From contig DATKZY010000157.1 in the NCBI GenBank assembly GCA_035527715.1, positions 1-62,461 on the forward strand: a stretch of 62,461 nt of DNA, given 5' to 3'. The position numbers were made by a program, and so were the translations under genes. Position 1 is the first letter of the stretch. Each line of letters begins with the position of its first letter. This DNA is from DSUN01 sp035527715. GTDB lineage: Bacteria > Planctomycetota > PUPC01 > DSUN01. Of this stretch, positions 1-9,800 are shown one piece after another. The notes under the pieces were generated by a model. That model searched no databases and was not told the origin of the DNA. It was given only the letters and a program-made list of their open reading frames with translations.

Positions 1-1184
1 TCCTCGTCCCACGGCGCCTCGCCCTTCGACTCGTCGGGCTTCGCGTCGCCGATGATCACGTAGTCGGTCGTCACCGACACCTTGTCGGCGAGCGTGCAGG
101 GGTAGCGGCCGAGGATCTGCTCGATGCGCGCCTCGAGGAACCGTCCCTTGAGGCGGAACTCGAGCTTCGTGCCGCGCTGGAACGCAGGGTTCACGAGCAC
201 CATCCCCGGGAGGATGGGGTCCACCTCGTCCTGCTTGATGACCTTGGCCCTGGCGATCTCGTCGTAGACCTCCCGGATCTGGATCTGGCCCTTCGGGCGG
301 CGGTTGTCGGGGTCGCCCCTCTCGAACACCGAGAAGAACATCCCCACCTCCACCCAGTCCTTCCGGCCGATGTCCACCATCACGTGCTTCCCGTCCGCGT
401 CCACGGTCAGCACCTTGCCGTCCGCCGGCTCCGGGCCCGTGCCCACGGTGAGCGGGGTCTTCCGCTTGCCCGCGCGCTCGAGGTCGGCCAGCTTCTCCTC
501 GAGCTTCTTGTACTTGTCGCCCCAGACGAGGACGTCTTTCTGGGAGGCAGCGATGTCCTTGGCGAGCTTCGCCTTGTCGGCCTTCAGGCCCTCGACCTCG
601 GCCGTGAGCGACTCGCGCGTCTTGTCGCGCTCCCCCTCGACCGTGGCCTTCTCGCCTCGGAGCTTCACCACGGCCTCCTGCTCCACCTTGATCTGCTGGT
701 CCTTCGTCTTGGCGGTCTCCTCGCCTTCGCGTATGGCCGTCTCGCGCTGGTCCTTGGCCTTCTTGAGCTCTCCCTCGATGTGGGTCACCACCCGTTCCAG
801 GTTGGCGCAGCGGTCGGCGTAGCCGCTCAGCAGGGTCTTGAGGTCGGTGAACACTTTCGGCGCGGCATCGGGCACCACGCCTCCCACGGCGGGCAGGGGG
901 GCTTTCTTCTCGAGCTCGTCCTTGAGCGTGAAGAACTCGCGCTGCGCGCCCTCGAAGTTCAGCCCGACCAGCTTATCGTACTTGCGGAACTCGGTCTGCG
1001 CGTCGCTCGCCTTCTTCTCCTCGTCGCGGAGCTTCTCCTCGGTCGCCAGCAGCTTCTTCTCGATGTCGCCCACCGAGAGGCCCAGCACCACGGTGCTGGC
1101 GATCAGGCCCACCACCATGACCGAGAGGATGATGATCGGGACCGGTGAGCCAGCGCGGCCGCGAGCGATGCGTCGGGTGGCCAT
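1..1184 (-). CDS. Membrane-anchored coiled-coil protein with BRCT-like C-terminus (partial)
   Basis: The gene runs off the left edge, so about 394 codons are visible and the C-terminus is missing. It starts with a short basic stretch and one hydrophobic segment (about residues 15-37), giving an N-terminal anchor. A long charged, Glu/Lys-rich coiled coil follows (about 40-240). A globular part comes next (about 245-340). The last visible 50 residues read FRLKGRF...LADKVSVTTDYVIIGD, which resembles the BRCT fold (F-x-x-x-G-x-F, then a VS-x-x-T-D-Y-hydrophobic-G-D strand). The BRCT call is by eye. The gene is divergent from the folK operon and has its own promoter at 1262-1291. Function unknown; a scaffold or envelope role is a guess. 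Confidence 0.75.
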   Translation of the reverse strand, partial: MATRRIARGRAGSPVPIIILSVMVVGLIASTVVLGLSVGDIEKKLLATEEKLRDEEKKASDAQTEFRKYDKLVGLNFEGAQREFFTLKDELEKKAPLPAVGGVVPDAAPKVFTDLKTLLSGYADRCANLERVVTHIEGELKKAKDQRETAIREGEETAKTKDQQIKVEQEAVVKLRGEKATVEGERDKTRESLTAEVEGLKADKAKLAKDIAASQKDVLVWGDKYKKLEEKLADLERAGKRKTPLTVGTGPEPADGKVLTVDADGKHVMVDIGRKDWVEVGMFFSVFERGDPDNRRPKGQIQIREVYDEIARAKVIKQDEVDPILPGMVLVNPAFQRGTKLEFRLKGRFLEARIEQILGRYPCTLADKVSVTTDYVIIGDAKPDESKGEAPWDE

Positions 1185-1261
1185 GCCATCCACTCCTAGT
1201 ACGATGAGCTACTGGGTTCGGGCGCCGAGGGCGCGCTCGGCGCGCCCCGGCTGCAGGCCGT

Positions 1262-1291
1262 ATTCTACCGTCGCCGGCGGAGTTATGTCAA
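1262..1291 (-). promoter_or_regulatory. Sigma-70 promoter for the coiled-coil gene
   Basis: Read on the minus strand: TTGACA (1286-1291), 18-bp spacer, TAGAAT (1262-1267). It lies about 80 bp upstream of the start at 1184 and back to back with the folK promoter. Confidence 0.6.
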
Positions 1292-1301
1292 GCCCAAATG
1301 C

Positions 1302-1330
1302 TTGCAAACGCCCCCGGCTTCTGCTAGAAT
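1302..1330 (+). promoter_or_regulatory. Sigma-70 promoter for folK operon
   Basis: TTGCAA (1302-1307), 17-bp spacer, TAGAAT (1325-1330). It lies 40 bp before the folK start. Confidence 0.55.
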
Positions 1331-1369
1331 GCCCCCCGTGCGAGCCACATACAGCCCACGGGGCATGCC

Positions 1370-1840
1370 ATGGCGAACGCATACGTGGGCTTGGGCAGCA
1401 ACCTGGGCGACCGGGCGGCCAGCCTCCGCGAAGCCGTCCGCCGCCTCGGCGCGTGCCAGGGCATCGAGGTCGCCGCGGTTTCCTCGCTCCTCGAAACCGA
1501 GCCCGTCGGCGGGCCGCCGGGCCAGCCGATGTTTCTGAACGCCGCGGCCCACCTGCGAGTCGCCCTGTCCCCCGAGGACCTCCTCGACCGCCTGCTGGCC
1601 GTCGAGGACGCTCTCGGTCGCGTGCGGGCGGAACACTGGGGGCCGCGGACGCTCGACCTCGACCTGTTGCTGTATGAGGACCGGGTGGTGCGGACCGAGC
1701 GGCTCGTCGTGCCCCACCCGCGGATGCACGAGCGGCGTTTCGTGCTCCAGCCCCTCGCCGAGGTCGCCGCGGAGGCCGTCCACCCCGTGTTGGGCCGCAC
1801 GGTGGCCGAGCTGCTGGCCGCGTTGAAGGGGGAGCCATGA
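1370..1840 (+). CDS. folK: 2-amino-4-hydroxy-6-hydroxymethyldihydropteridine pyrophosphokinase
   Basis: FolK transfers pyrophosphate from ATP to 6-hydroxymethyl-7,8-dihydropterin in folate synthesis. At 156 aa the protein has the family's usual length. GLGSNLGDR at residues 7-15 and GPRTLDLDLLLY at 91-102 are the substrate and Mg-ATP binding signatures. It is the first gene of a compact operon: its last bases overlap the start of the deoxynucleoside kinase (ATGA at 1837-1840), and panC follows. The operon joins cofactor synthesis (folate, pantothenate) to nucleotide salvage. Confidence 0.96.
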   Translation: MANAYVGLGSNLGDRAASLREAVRRLGACQGIEVAAVSSLLETEPVGGPPGQPMFLNAAAHLRVALSPEDLLDRLLAVEDALGRVRAEHWGPRTLDLDLLLYEDRVVRTERLVVPHPRMHERRFVLQPLAEVAAEAVHPVLGRTVAELLAALKGEP

Positions 1841-2487
1841 GCCACAAGTTCACCTACGTCGCGGTCGAAGGCCCCATCGGCGTGGGCAAGACCACCCTCG
1901 CGCGCTCCCTCGGCCTGGCCCTCAACGCCCGCGTCATCCTCGAAGAGTCAGAGGCCAATCCCTTCCTCCGCCACTTCTACGAACACCCCAAGCGCTACGC
2001 CTTCCAGACCCAGCTCTTCTTCCTCGCCTCCCGCTACAAACAGCAGCAGGAGATCTACCAGCGCGACCTCTTCCACCAGACCACCGTCGCCGACTACCTG
2101 TTCGAGAAGGACAGCGTGTTCGCCAGCGTCACCCTCAGCGACGAGGAGCTGCGCCTCTACCACCGCATCGCCACCCTCTTCCCCAGCGGCCTGCCCAAGC
2201 CCGAAATCGTCATCCTCCTCCAGGCCAGCGTCGAGTCGCTCATGGCCCGCATCCGCAAGCGCGGCCACGACTTCGAGGCCCCGATGGAGCTCGATTACCT
2301 TCGCACCGTCGTCGAAACCTACAACCGCCACTTCTTCGACTACGCCGCCGCCCCCCTCCTCGTCGTGAACACCGACGAGGTGAACGTCGCCGCCGACGCT
2401 GACGAGTTGGCCAACCTCATCGAGCAAATGGGCCGACACCACCACGGCACCCAGTACTACGTCCCCGTCGCCCGCAAGGCCCCCTGA
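1837..2487 (+). CDS. Deoxynucleoside kinase (dCK/dGK family)
   Basis: This cytoplasmic salvage enzyme phosphorylates deoxynucleosides with ATP. The 216-aa protein has the P-loop GPIGVGKTT (residues 12-20), the glutamate-rich substrate region after strand 2 (ILEESEANPF), and the arginine-rich lid RIRKRGHDFE typical of the dCK/dGK/TK2 family. Which deoxynucleoside it prefers cannot be read from the sequence. It overlaps folK by 4 bp, so translational coupling is likely. The spacer to panC holds a 9-bp repeat array. Confidence 0.9.
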   Translation: MSHKFTYVAVEGPIGVGKTTLARSLGLALNARVILEESEANPFLRHFYEHPKRYAFQTQLFFLASRYKQQQEIYQRDLFHQTTVADYLFEKDSVFASVTLSDEELRLYHRIATLFPSGLPKPEIVILLQASVESLMARIRKRGHDFEAPMELDYLRTVVETYNRHFFDYAAAPLLVVNTDEVNVAADADELANLIEQMGRHHHGTQYYVPVARKAP

Positions 2488-2495
2488 GGCCCCCC

Positions 2496-2531
2496 GTCCC
2501 ATAGGCCCGATAGGTCCCATTCGCCCCATGC
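2496..2531 (+). repeat. Four 9-bp units GTCCCATNN, the last containing the panC start codon
   Basis: Four consecutive 9-bp units (GTCCCATAG, GCCCGATAG, GTCCCATTC, GCCCCATGC) fill the spacer between the kinase and panC. The panC ATG (2528-2530) lies in the fourth unit, and no Shine-Dalgarno sequence is visible before it. The same four-unit array occurs at 3410-3445 and 15024-15059. Confidence 0.75.
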
Positions 2532-3385
2532 AAGTCTTTCACGCCATCCCCGCCCTCCGCTCCTTCCTCGCTCCCCACCGCGCCGCGGGCCACTCCATCG
2601 GCTTCGTCCCCACGATGGGCGGGCTCCACGAAGGCCACCTCAGCCTCCTCCGCCGCGCCAGGGCCGAGTGCGAAGTCGCCGTCGTCTCCGTCTTCGTCAA
2701 CCCCACCCAGTTCGGCCCCACCGAGGACCTCGCCCGCTACCCCCGCGACATCGAGGGCGACGCCCGCCTCTGCGCCAGCGTCGGCGCCCACGCCCTCTTC
2801 GCCCCCGACCCCGCCGAAATCTACCCCCACGGCTTCTGCACCTGGGTGGACCAGGACGACGCGACGGCTCGCCGCCTCGAGGGCGAACACCGCCCCACCC
2901 ATTTCCGCGGCGTGCTCACGGTGTGCCTGAAGCTCTTCCACATCGTGCAGCCCGACCGCTCGTACTTCGGCCAGAAGGACTACCAGCAGGCCCTCCTCGT
3001 CCGCCGCATGGCCCGCCAGCTCGACCTGCCGATGGACCTCGTCGTCTGCCCCATCGTCCGCGAGCCCGGCGGACTTGCCATGAGCTCGCGCAACCGCTAC
3101 CTCGACCCGGCCGCGAGGCAGCAGGCCGCCAGCCTCTTCCGGGGACTCGAGACCGCCCGAGCCGCCCTCGCCGCCGGCCAGCGGAGCGCCGAGGCGCTCG
3201 CCGCCCTCATTCGTGATGAACTCCTCGCCGCCGGCCCCTGCGACATTGACTACGTCGCCATCGCCGACCCCGACACCCTTGCCCCCGTCGAAACCGTTGA
3301 CCGCCCCGCCGTCGCCCTCCTCGCCGTCCGCATCGCCGGCACCCGCCTCATAGACAACCTCGTCCTCACCCCGCCGCAGCCGTAG
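2528..3385 (+). CDS. panC: Pantothenate synthetase
   Basis: PanC condenses pantoate and beta-alanine with ATP hydrolysis to AMP, the last step of pantothenate (vitamin B5) synthesis. The protein is 285 aa, normal for the family. It has the HIGH-like nucleotide motif PTMGGLHEGH (residues 28-37), the KDYQQ segment that contacts ATP and pantoate, and MSSRNRYL, the KMSKS-like loop. It is third in the folK operon. It lacks a recognisable ribosome binding site because the spacer is occupied by GTCCCATNN units that run into the start codon; initiation may rely on coupling or a leaderless-like mode. Confidence 0.97.
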   Translation: MQVFHAIPALRSFLAPHRAAGHSIGFVPTMGGLHEGHLSLLRRARAECEVAVVSVFVNPTQFGPTEDLARYPRDIEGDARLCASVGAHALFAPDPAEIYPHGFCTWVDQDDATARRLEGEHRPTHFRGVLTVCLKLFHIVQPDRSYFGQKDYQQALLVRRMARQLDLPMDLVVCPIVREPGGLAMSSRNRYLDPAARQQAASLFRGLETARAALAAGQRSAEALAALIRDELLAAGPCDIDYVAIADPDTLAPVETVDRPAVALLAVRIAGTRLIDNLVLTPPQP

Positions 3386-3409
3386 CCGCGTGGCGGGCGA
3401 GGGGGCCTC

Positions 3410-3445
3410 GTCCCATCGGTCCCATTCGTCCCATATGTCCCATCA
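3410..3445 (+). repeat. Array of four 9-bp units GTCCCATNN downstream of panC
   Basis: Four exact-phase units: GTCCCATCG, GTCCCATTC, GTCCCATAT, GTCCCATCA. The array starts 24 bp after the panC stop and is the same family as 2496-2531 and 15024-15059. Confidence 0.8.
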
Positions 3446-3731
3446 AGCCGGGCGCGGCCGCGAATCACGCGAATCTCCGCGGATCCCGAACGCGAGACTC
3501 GAAGCCCGAAACGCGAGACGGAATGTCTCCCGCAGAGCCAGCCAAGCCAGCAGAGAAGAAAAGGGGCCCGCGAAACACGCGAAAGAACGAGCATCGGGCT
3601 CGGAAGAGCTTCACCACAGAGGACACTGAGGGACACAGAGAAGCCGGGGAGGTGAGAGCGACCGGGGACTGCGCGAACCCACGCGAACCGGCCCTCAACT
3701 CGGAAAGGGAGACGCGAAAGCTAAACCGGAA
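3446..3731. other. Gene-free spacer with degenerate repeat debris
   Basis: I see no coding signal here. The segment holds short purine-rich phrases such as ACGCGAAA and CACAGAGGACACTGAGG (about 3613-3640). They look like eroded copies of an intergenic repeat of the CACAGAGGACACAGAG type seen in many environmental genomes. It separates panC from the convergent ATPase fragment. Confidence 0.4.
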
Positions 3732-5321
3732 TCAACCGGACCCTGTTTCCGCGACCGGCCCCGTCCAGTGGGCTTGGTAGATGGTTTGGCGGTACTGGAA
3801 GGCTTCCCGTCCACCTTCCATGATCTCCGTCAGTTGCGCCGCTGTGTCGCGCGAATCCAGATCGCCTGTGGACTCGATGCGGCACTGCTTCTGCTCGATA
3901 GCACGGAGGACTATAGCCTGCTCCACATCTCCAAGCACGGGTATGTTAGGGTTGTGGGTCGCGACTATCACTTGTCGCCGCAGCTTTATGCTCGCCAGAA
4001 TATTGACGATTACCTGTCGGATGAGCCGGTTGTCGAGGTTATCCTCCGGCTGGTCAATAATGAGCGGGCCGTGACCATTGAGAAGCAAGATCGGTAGAAT
4101 GGCGCTGCACCTCTGGCCGGGGAAGAGTTCACCAATCGGCCTCAGAGCGCTTCCCGCCTCATTGGGGCGATCATCGAACACGACCTCGTCCAACTTCAGC
4201 ACCGCGTCGACAGTGGGTGTGTCAGATTGGGGAGATGACCTTGGGAAGGTCCACAGGCCCTCTCTCACTTCGGCCGGCAGATGCGCGAGGAGCTCCTTTG
4301 AGGGCGGGTCCGTCATCAAGAGGTGCTCCGGCTCCAGGTGGAGCTTCCCGACGCACTGGCGGAGAATCTGGTCTGCAAGATCCGGCTCAACTCGGCCCTC
4401 TTTGGCTGCCCCCTTGTCCACGGTGAACACAGACGCATCTCCTGCAGATGCGCCCAGTAGAGCGTCACGCACTTGAGCGGGCATTAGCCTCTTGTCCATG
4501 AGAGCTGAGATTCTGACATCACGGGACCTTGATATGCATGGTCCCACGTGGTCCTCAAGCCAACGCCGGAGCGCGCTCCTGTCCTCCATTGGGTGCACCT
4601 CGACCCGGATGACCAAAGTAGTTGGGTCCAGGTCCCGCCCCAATCGATCGCACAGGCGCTGAGCGGTCTTCGTCCGCAGTTCAGTGCGCGCTTGGCACTT
4701 CTTGACCATGCCGTCGAACAGTTGCTTCCGGAACCTCAGCTTCTGTCCCCACTCCCCCAGAAGTTCGCGGTAGCGACACAGTGCCGCTTCAGCTTCCTCG
4801 AAGTCCCTTTTCTTGGCCTCCCTATCCCTCGCTCCGTGCGGTATTCCCTGTTTGGCGAGAGCCTCCGCTGCTGCTTTGTGGTGCGCGCCGGTATCTCGAA
4901 TCGCCTCTTCCAGTAACTTGCCGACTGCCCGGAGTTCCTCTCCTACGCGACTGAAAGCGACCGCAAGACGCTGCCGAGGTGACATGCCATCCTTACCTGC
5001 CTCAAACAGCTTGGCTAATGAGTCGCAGTAGGGCTTGCTCTTGCCGTGCTTGTCCCGGATTCTCTTCTGCAGCCAGTCCAGGACGCCGAGCAGCCCTGCC
5101 TCCCTCTCCTCCGCCGCAGGATCGTCTACTGCTTGATCCCACCGTTTCCTTGCGTCTACGGCAGCGGCTTCGGCAGAACCTGACTCGTCAAGATCTTTGT
5201 AGAGCGGCTGCACCTCAGGGCGATTCGCTGCTTCGTAGGCTGCCTTCCGTCTGGCGTACTCCCGCAGCGGCGCAGTGTGCTCCTCCGTCAATTCGAGCAC
5301 GCTGTCCGCAATCTCAACCAT
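3732..5321 (-). pseudogene. TrlF-like AAA/SMC-type ATPase, 5'-truncated
   Basis: The 529 residues correspond to the C-terminal part of TrlF-type (PHP-AAA) ATPases. A long coiled-coil arm region fills roughly residues 60-250. An ABC-type signature loop (LFPGQRC) follows, then the Walker B strand with catalytic acid (PLIIDQPEDNLDN) and the H-loop (VIVATHNPNIP). The family ending EIMEGGREAFQYRQ is present. No Walker A P-loop is present, and such proteins normally have one several hundred residues upstream. The reading frame is open upstream of the ATG into the terminal repeat of the IS element starting at 5337, so the 5' half was probably lost by IS insertion plus deletion. Full-length relatives are thought to act in nucleic-acid processing or defence; this copy is probably dead. 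Confidence 0.72.
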
Positions 5322-5336
5322 TTTCGCGCGATGCTT

Positions 5337-6534
5337 AGCACTACAACGCTAGAAAACATTGAAGCACTTCCTGAGTTTGGACAACCGGATGCCTAACTCG
5401 TGCAGTCGTCGCAGCCGCCTCTTGCGATGGCAGCGTGCGGCGCGTTGGAGAGAAAGTACTTGACCTCGCCATCGAGGACGTTGCGGGCGACGACCAGCCA
5501 GAGTTCCTCCCCCGGCAGGCCCCCCTTCGGCCAGGGGGAGAACCGCGTCGTGCGCGCCTCCCACACGACGGGCCCCTTCTGGGTGTTCTTGACGTGAAAG
5601 CTCCTCCAGGAGGGTCCTCCCCGCTTCCAGAGGCGATCCACCCTTCGAGGGAGAGGAGCACCGGCGGCCAGTTCGGGCCTCGTCCGGGGACGCCCCCGGC
5701 CCGTCGAACCCGCCCAAGGTCCGAGCACCCTGGGACGTTGCGTCCAGCCCTTGAGCGCACAGGGCACCTCGACCACGTAGAGAAGCCCCAGGGCGTCCAC
5801 CTCCGCCCGAAAGGCCCCGCACCGGCCGTACTCCTCGTCGGCCGTCAGGTACTTCAGATGCACCCCGTTGCCCAGAGTGTGCCGGAGGAGGTCCAGGGCG
5901 ATGCGCCACTTCGGCCGGTAGACCACCCTGTCGGGAATCCCCGCCTCCCGGCAGCGCGCGCGGTCCGCCAGCCAGGCCTCGGGCAGGTACACGTCGCTGT
6001 CCACGAGCGCGTGGAAGTCGCCGCCCACGTACCCCAGGTGCACCGTGACCACGCAGTTGTCGATCTTGCCACTCGCCCCGCAATACTGGCGCTGGACGCC
6101 GGCCGTCTTCTCCCCCTTCTTCCCGAAGCTGGCCTCATCGATCACCGCGGTCGCGTTGGGGTCGGCGTGCTCGCCGGCGACGATCTTCTGCACCCGCTCC
6201 CCGACCGCCCGTTCGTCCCAGCGAAGGATCGCCAGAAACTCCTGGAGAGAGCGGGGCGGAACCCCGGCCTCCAGGGCGATGGACGCCAGGTTCTTGCGCT
6301 CCAGGTCGCTGACCTGGCCAGCCACGTAGGTCCTCATGTGGCGTCGGCTCGGAACGGTCTTAATGTAGTCCTCAAAACGACTTACGAACACATCCAGCCC
6401 TCTCCGCAGAGCCTTCAGCCTCTTGACATCCATCGCTTCGCCCTCCGGGGTTCCCGGGACTTCAAACGCTCCCCCCGAAGAGTTGGTCGAGTGAAATGCC
6501 TTGGACTTTAGACCTTTTTTAGCGTTGTAGTGCT
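5337..6534 (-). mobile_element. IS701-type insertion sequence, decayed
   Basis: The element is bounded by a 14-bp perfect inverted repeat, AGCACTACAACGCT at 5337-5350 and its complement at 6521-6534. The match extends outward by three more bases (CTT/AAG). The outer tetranucleotides TTAG and CTAA fit the YTAR preference of IS701 but are not direct repeats of each other, so no intact target duplication remains. It carries one transposase gene with an internal deletion. Confidence 0.75.
5393..6433 (-). pseudogene. IS701-family transposase with internal 3' deletion
   Basis: This is a DDE transposase of the IS701 type. The N-terminus (residues 1-90, including RWDERAVGERVQ) and the first two catalytic blocks (AVIDEASFGKKG and YLTADEEYG) are present. 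The frame then reaches VKYFLSNAP, which in full-length relatives precedes the block carrying the catalytic glutamate. Here it runs straight into an 11-residue nonsense tail and a stop. The natural basic C-terminus (RLSKLRKCFNVF) is found in another frame at 5349-5420, so a frame-breaking deletion removed about 80-100 residues including the third catalytic residue. The enzyme should be inactive. Confidence 0.75.
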
Positions 6535-6863
6535 AAGGGCCGGACCCTTGTCTCGGTGGGGGCAGGAACTTCACACGGCTGAATTGTTACCCCGGCAGAT
6601 AGTCTCGGTTCCACGCCCACGGATCCCCATAGGGATGGGGCTCCGGGGGACGAGGGACGACAGGTCCGACGGAGAAGAGAATGCTCGGATGTTCGTACCA
6701 CTTCAACCGCCTGAGGTAGAAGCGCAATGAACCTTGTGGGTGCCACCCTCAAGCGAAGCTTGAGGGTGTCTTCTCGCGGTCTGCCCCGTTTGCACCCTCC
6801 AAGCCTGCCTGTCCGTGTCTGTCCGCATGGCTCCTTCACATGCCCTTTGTGTGCGGGGGCCTC
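6535..6863. other. Gene-free spacer with a perfect hairpin
   Basis: No gene is recognisable. The missing 5' half of the ATPase is not found here, so its loss involved more than simple IS insertion. A perfect 11-bp stem (CACCCTCAAGC, loop GAA) lies at 6744-6768. It could terminate the 1405-aa gene that ends at 6864 on the minus strand, although no T-run follows, or it may be a repeat palindrome. Confidence 0.4.
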
Positions 6864-9800
6864 CTACGGCTCGACAGTCACCGTGCCCCAGGCGGCGGGG
6901 GTGAGCTGGGCCTCGACGCCCAGGTCGCTCACGGTCAGCTCGCCGCGATGGCTCCAGTAGGCGCGGCGCGCGACCCCCATCCCGCCCGAATCGGGCAGTA
7001 GAATTCCGAAGTCGCACGGCAGCGTGAATTTCTTCGAGGCATCCAGCCCCAGCGCCGACCACTTGACGAAGACCTCAGTCGTCCACGCAGCCATGCCCTT
7101 CGGCACCTCGCGGGTCAGGCTGTCCTCGGTGCGGAAGGCGATCTTCACGTCGCCCTCGGCCAGCGGCACCACCCGCGCCACGCGGGTCGTCACCAGCGGC
7201 GAGGCGAACTCGACCCATTTCTCGTGCGGCACGGCGGGGTCCACGTAGTCGTAGAGCACGGCGACCCACTTGCCCTTGTGCCGCCCGAAGACGATGCGGC
7301 GGTCGCCGGGCACGACGTCGCGCGAGCGGTTCCGCCCATCCTGACGATACATGAAGTCGAAGCAGAAGCCGGTCTTGAAGAGGAACCGCACGTCCTCCGA
7401 GGCATTGCCGAGGCCGCTGACGCCGGCGTAGGCGAGGTAGAGGCCGTCGTTGTCGCAGGCGCCGTCGAAGTAGAGCGACGCCTTGTCGTCAATTGCCGCC
7501 ATCTTCTTCGTGCCGCCCCAGTCGGCCAGATCGCCGTCGAGCTGGAAATTCGTGGTCCGCTTCGCCAGCGGACGGAAGGTGTGTGACCGCTTGGCCTTGG
7601 CGGCCTGCGCCGCGGCGGACTCCGCGGCGACGAGGAGCGGACGGATCTTCTCGTTCGCCGCGAGCGATTCGGCGGTGACCTTGAGCGGGAACTGCTGCGC
7701 CTGGTACGCGTCGAGCCCCTCGATGCGGCTGAGGGCGTGGAACGTGTGGCCTGCGACGACGTAGTAGTTGCCGTTGTGCGCCTTGACGAAGTGGCCGAAG
7801 AAGCACTCGCCGCCGAGGCTGCGATGAGTGACCTCGATGCCGCGCTTCGGCTCCAGGTCGGTGCTCCAGCCGCCCTCCTTGCCCGTGAAGAACCAGCCGA
7901 GCAGGATCGGGTCGCGTCCGCCGAGGACGAACCAGCGGCCGCCGTTGCCCAGCAGCACGGCCACCTCGCCGACGGGCGACTTCGTGGCCGCCGTGCCCAC
8001 GTAGTGCAGCGGGTTATCCACCACCACGCCCTGGATCGGCGGGATGAAGCTGCTCGGCTTCGCGTCGAGCGGGCCGCCGAGGAGCGTGAGATCAGGCTGG
8101 ACGACATAGGGCTGTGCCTCGATGGCGAGCGAGCCGTCGCTGAGCACGATGGACGAGCCCTCGTAGCCGGGCTTGGCCCGCATCCCGATGCGCAGCGTGG
8201 CCATGCACACGGGCGACAGCTTCCTGTAGTCGAAGGGCTGAATCTTCGCCTTCTCGTAGATCGGCACGCCCTGTTGGGTGAAGCGCGACGGGGCGAGTCG
8301 CGCACTCTTGCCCCAGAACGTCAGGTCCGGCCCAAGCCAGTTGCACCAGTAGACCGTTGCGAACGGGTCGCCGCCGAACTCCCTCCAATCGAAGACCTCG
8401 ACCTCCTCGACCTGGTACTTGCCGTCGCCGTTGCGGTCGCACCAGATAAACGAGCGGTCGGTGAGGTCCTGGCCGAGCCAGTGCGCTTTCCAGCACTCCT
8501 TCTTCAGGAGGAAGGGCGAGTTGTAGGCCTTGGCCAGCACGGCGCAGGGGCGCCAGGTGGCCGCGCCGTCGTCGAGCGTGCACACGACGATGCCCGGGCT
8601 GCCCTGCCAGCCGGGGTCGCCGACGATGTAGCGGCGGCCCTTGTAGCAGATGGGCCGGCCGACCTTGGTGAAGACGAAGGAGTTCGTCTCCAGCGTCGGC
8701 GTTTCCTCGGTGCCGAGGCGGGCGTTGAGGTTCCGGAGCACGCTCGTGCCCTTCTCCCAGTCGAGGGCGAAGTGCATGCTGCGGTAGTAGAAGCTCTTGA
8801 GGTCGGGGTCGAGGAACCCGCCGCCGCCGTATTCGGCGGGACCGAGAAGCTCTTTCTCGAACTTGCCGGCGGCGGAGAAGCGGCTGATGCGCTTGGGCGC
8901 GTAGAGGCGCTCGGCGACCCACAGCTTGCCCTTGGCGTCAATCGCCACGCCGCTGGGGCGTTCCAGCACGTTGGGGTCCCACGGCCCGGCCTTTCGCGCG
9001 CCGCGGTCGCCCACCACGAGTTGCGGCTTGCCCTGCCTGTCGAATAGCACCACGGCGCGGCGCTCGGCGTCGCCGACGGCGATCCGGTCGGGGCTGAGGG
9101 CAATCGAGATCGGCTCCTTCAGGTCCTTGTCGTTGAGCACGGTGTGGGCGACCTTGTCGGCCTCGATCTTCGAGCGGCAGAGCTTCTTGTTGGCGAGGGC
9201 GTAGAGCGTGCCGTCGGAGTCGAAGACCATCGCCGCGATGTCGAGGTCGGACGCGCCGAACTCGCGGACCAGCTCCCCCGTGTCGCCGTTGCGCACCTGG
9301 AGGAAGTGCGAGGGGCCGGCGTCGAGCTTGTCGGCGAGCTTCAGCAGCGCCACGCCGGCGACCGAGCAACGGAACGGGTCGTCCTTGTTGCCTGCGACGC
9401 CGTACTTGCCGCCGCCGTAGCCCATCGTGAAGCGGAGGCGGAGGGCGCGGGCTGTGACCTCGCGGAAGAAGGGCACGCAAGTCTCGTTGTGCTCGGCGCG
9501 AGCCGTGTCCCAGCCGTTTCGCTTGTCGCGCCGCGCGGCAAGAGTCGTCACCTCTTCCCAGTCGCCGTCGCCGGCGTCGGCGGGCGCGCGGCCCTTGAGG
9601 GCGTCCACCGCGAACATCGGGTTCGTGCAGCCGAGCAGGCACAGGCCGTCGAGCGTCACGTCCTTCTTCAAGTCGAGCACGACGCTGACGGGGAGGTCCT
9701 CGGAAATGGGCTTCTCGGTGCGGAAATGCCAGGCGGCGGACTTCGCGCTCGGCGCCGTCTCGACCTTCGCGAGGCCAGTCTTGGGGAGCAACACCTCAAT

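Noticed and set aside
2496..3445. CRISPR array from the GTCCCATNN repeats
   Set aside because: Units are 9 bp with no spacers of protospacer length, and no cas gene is present.
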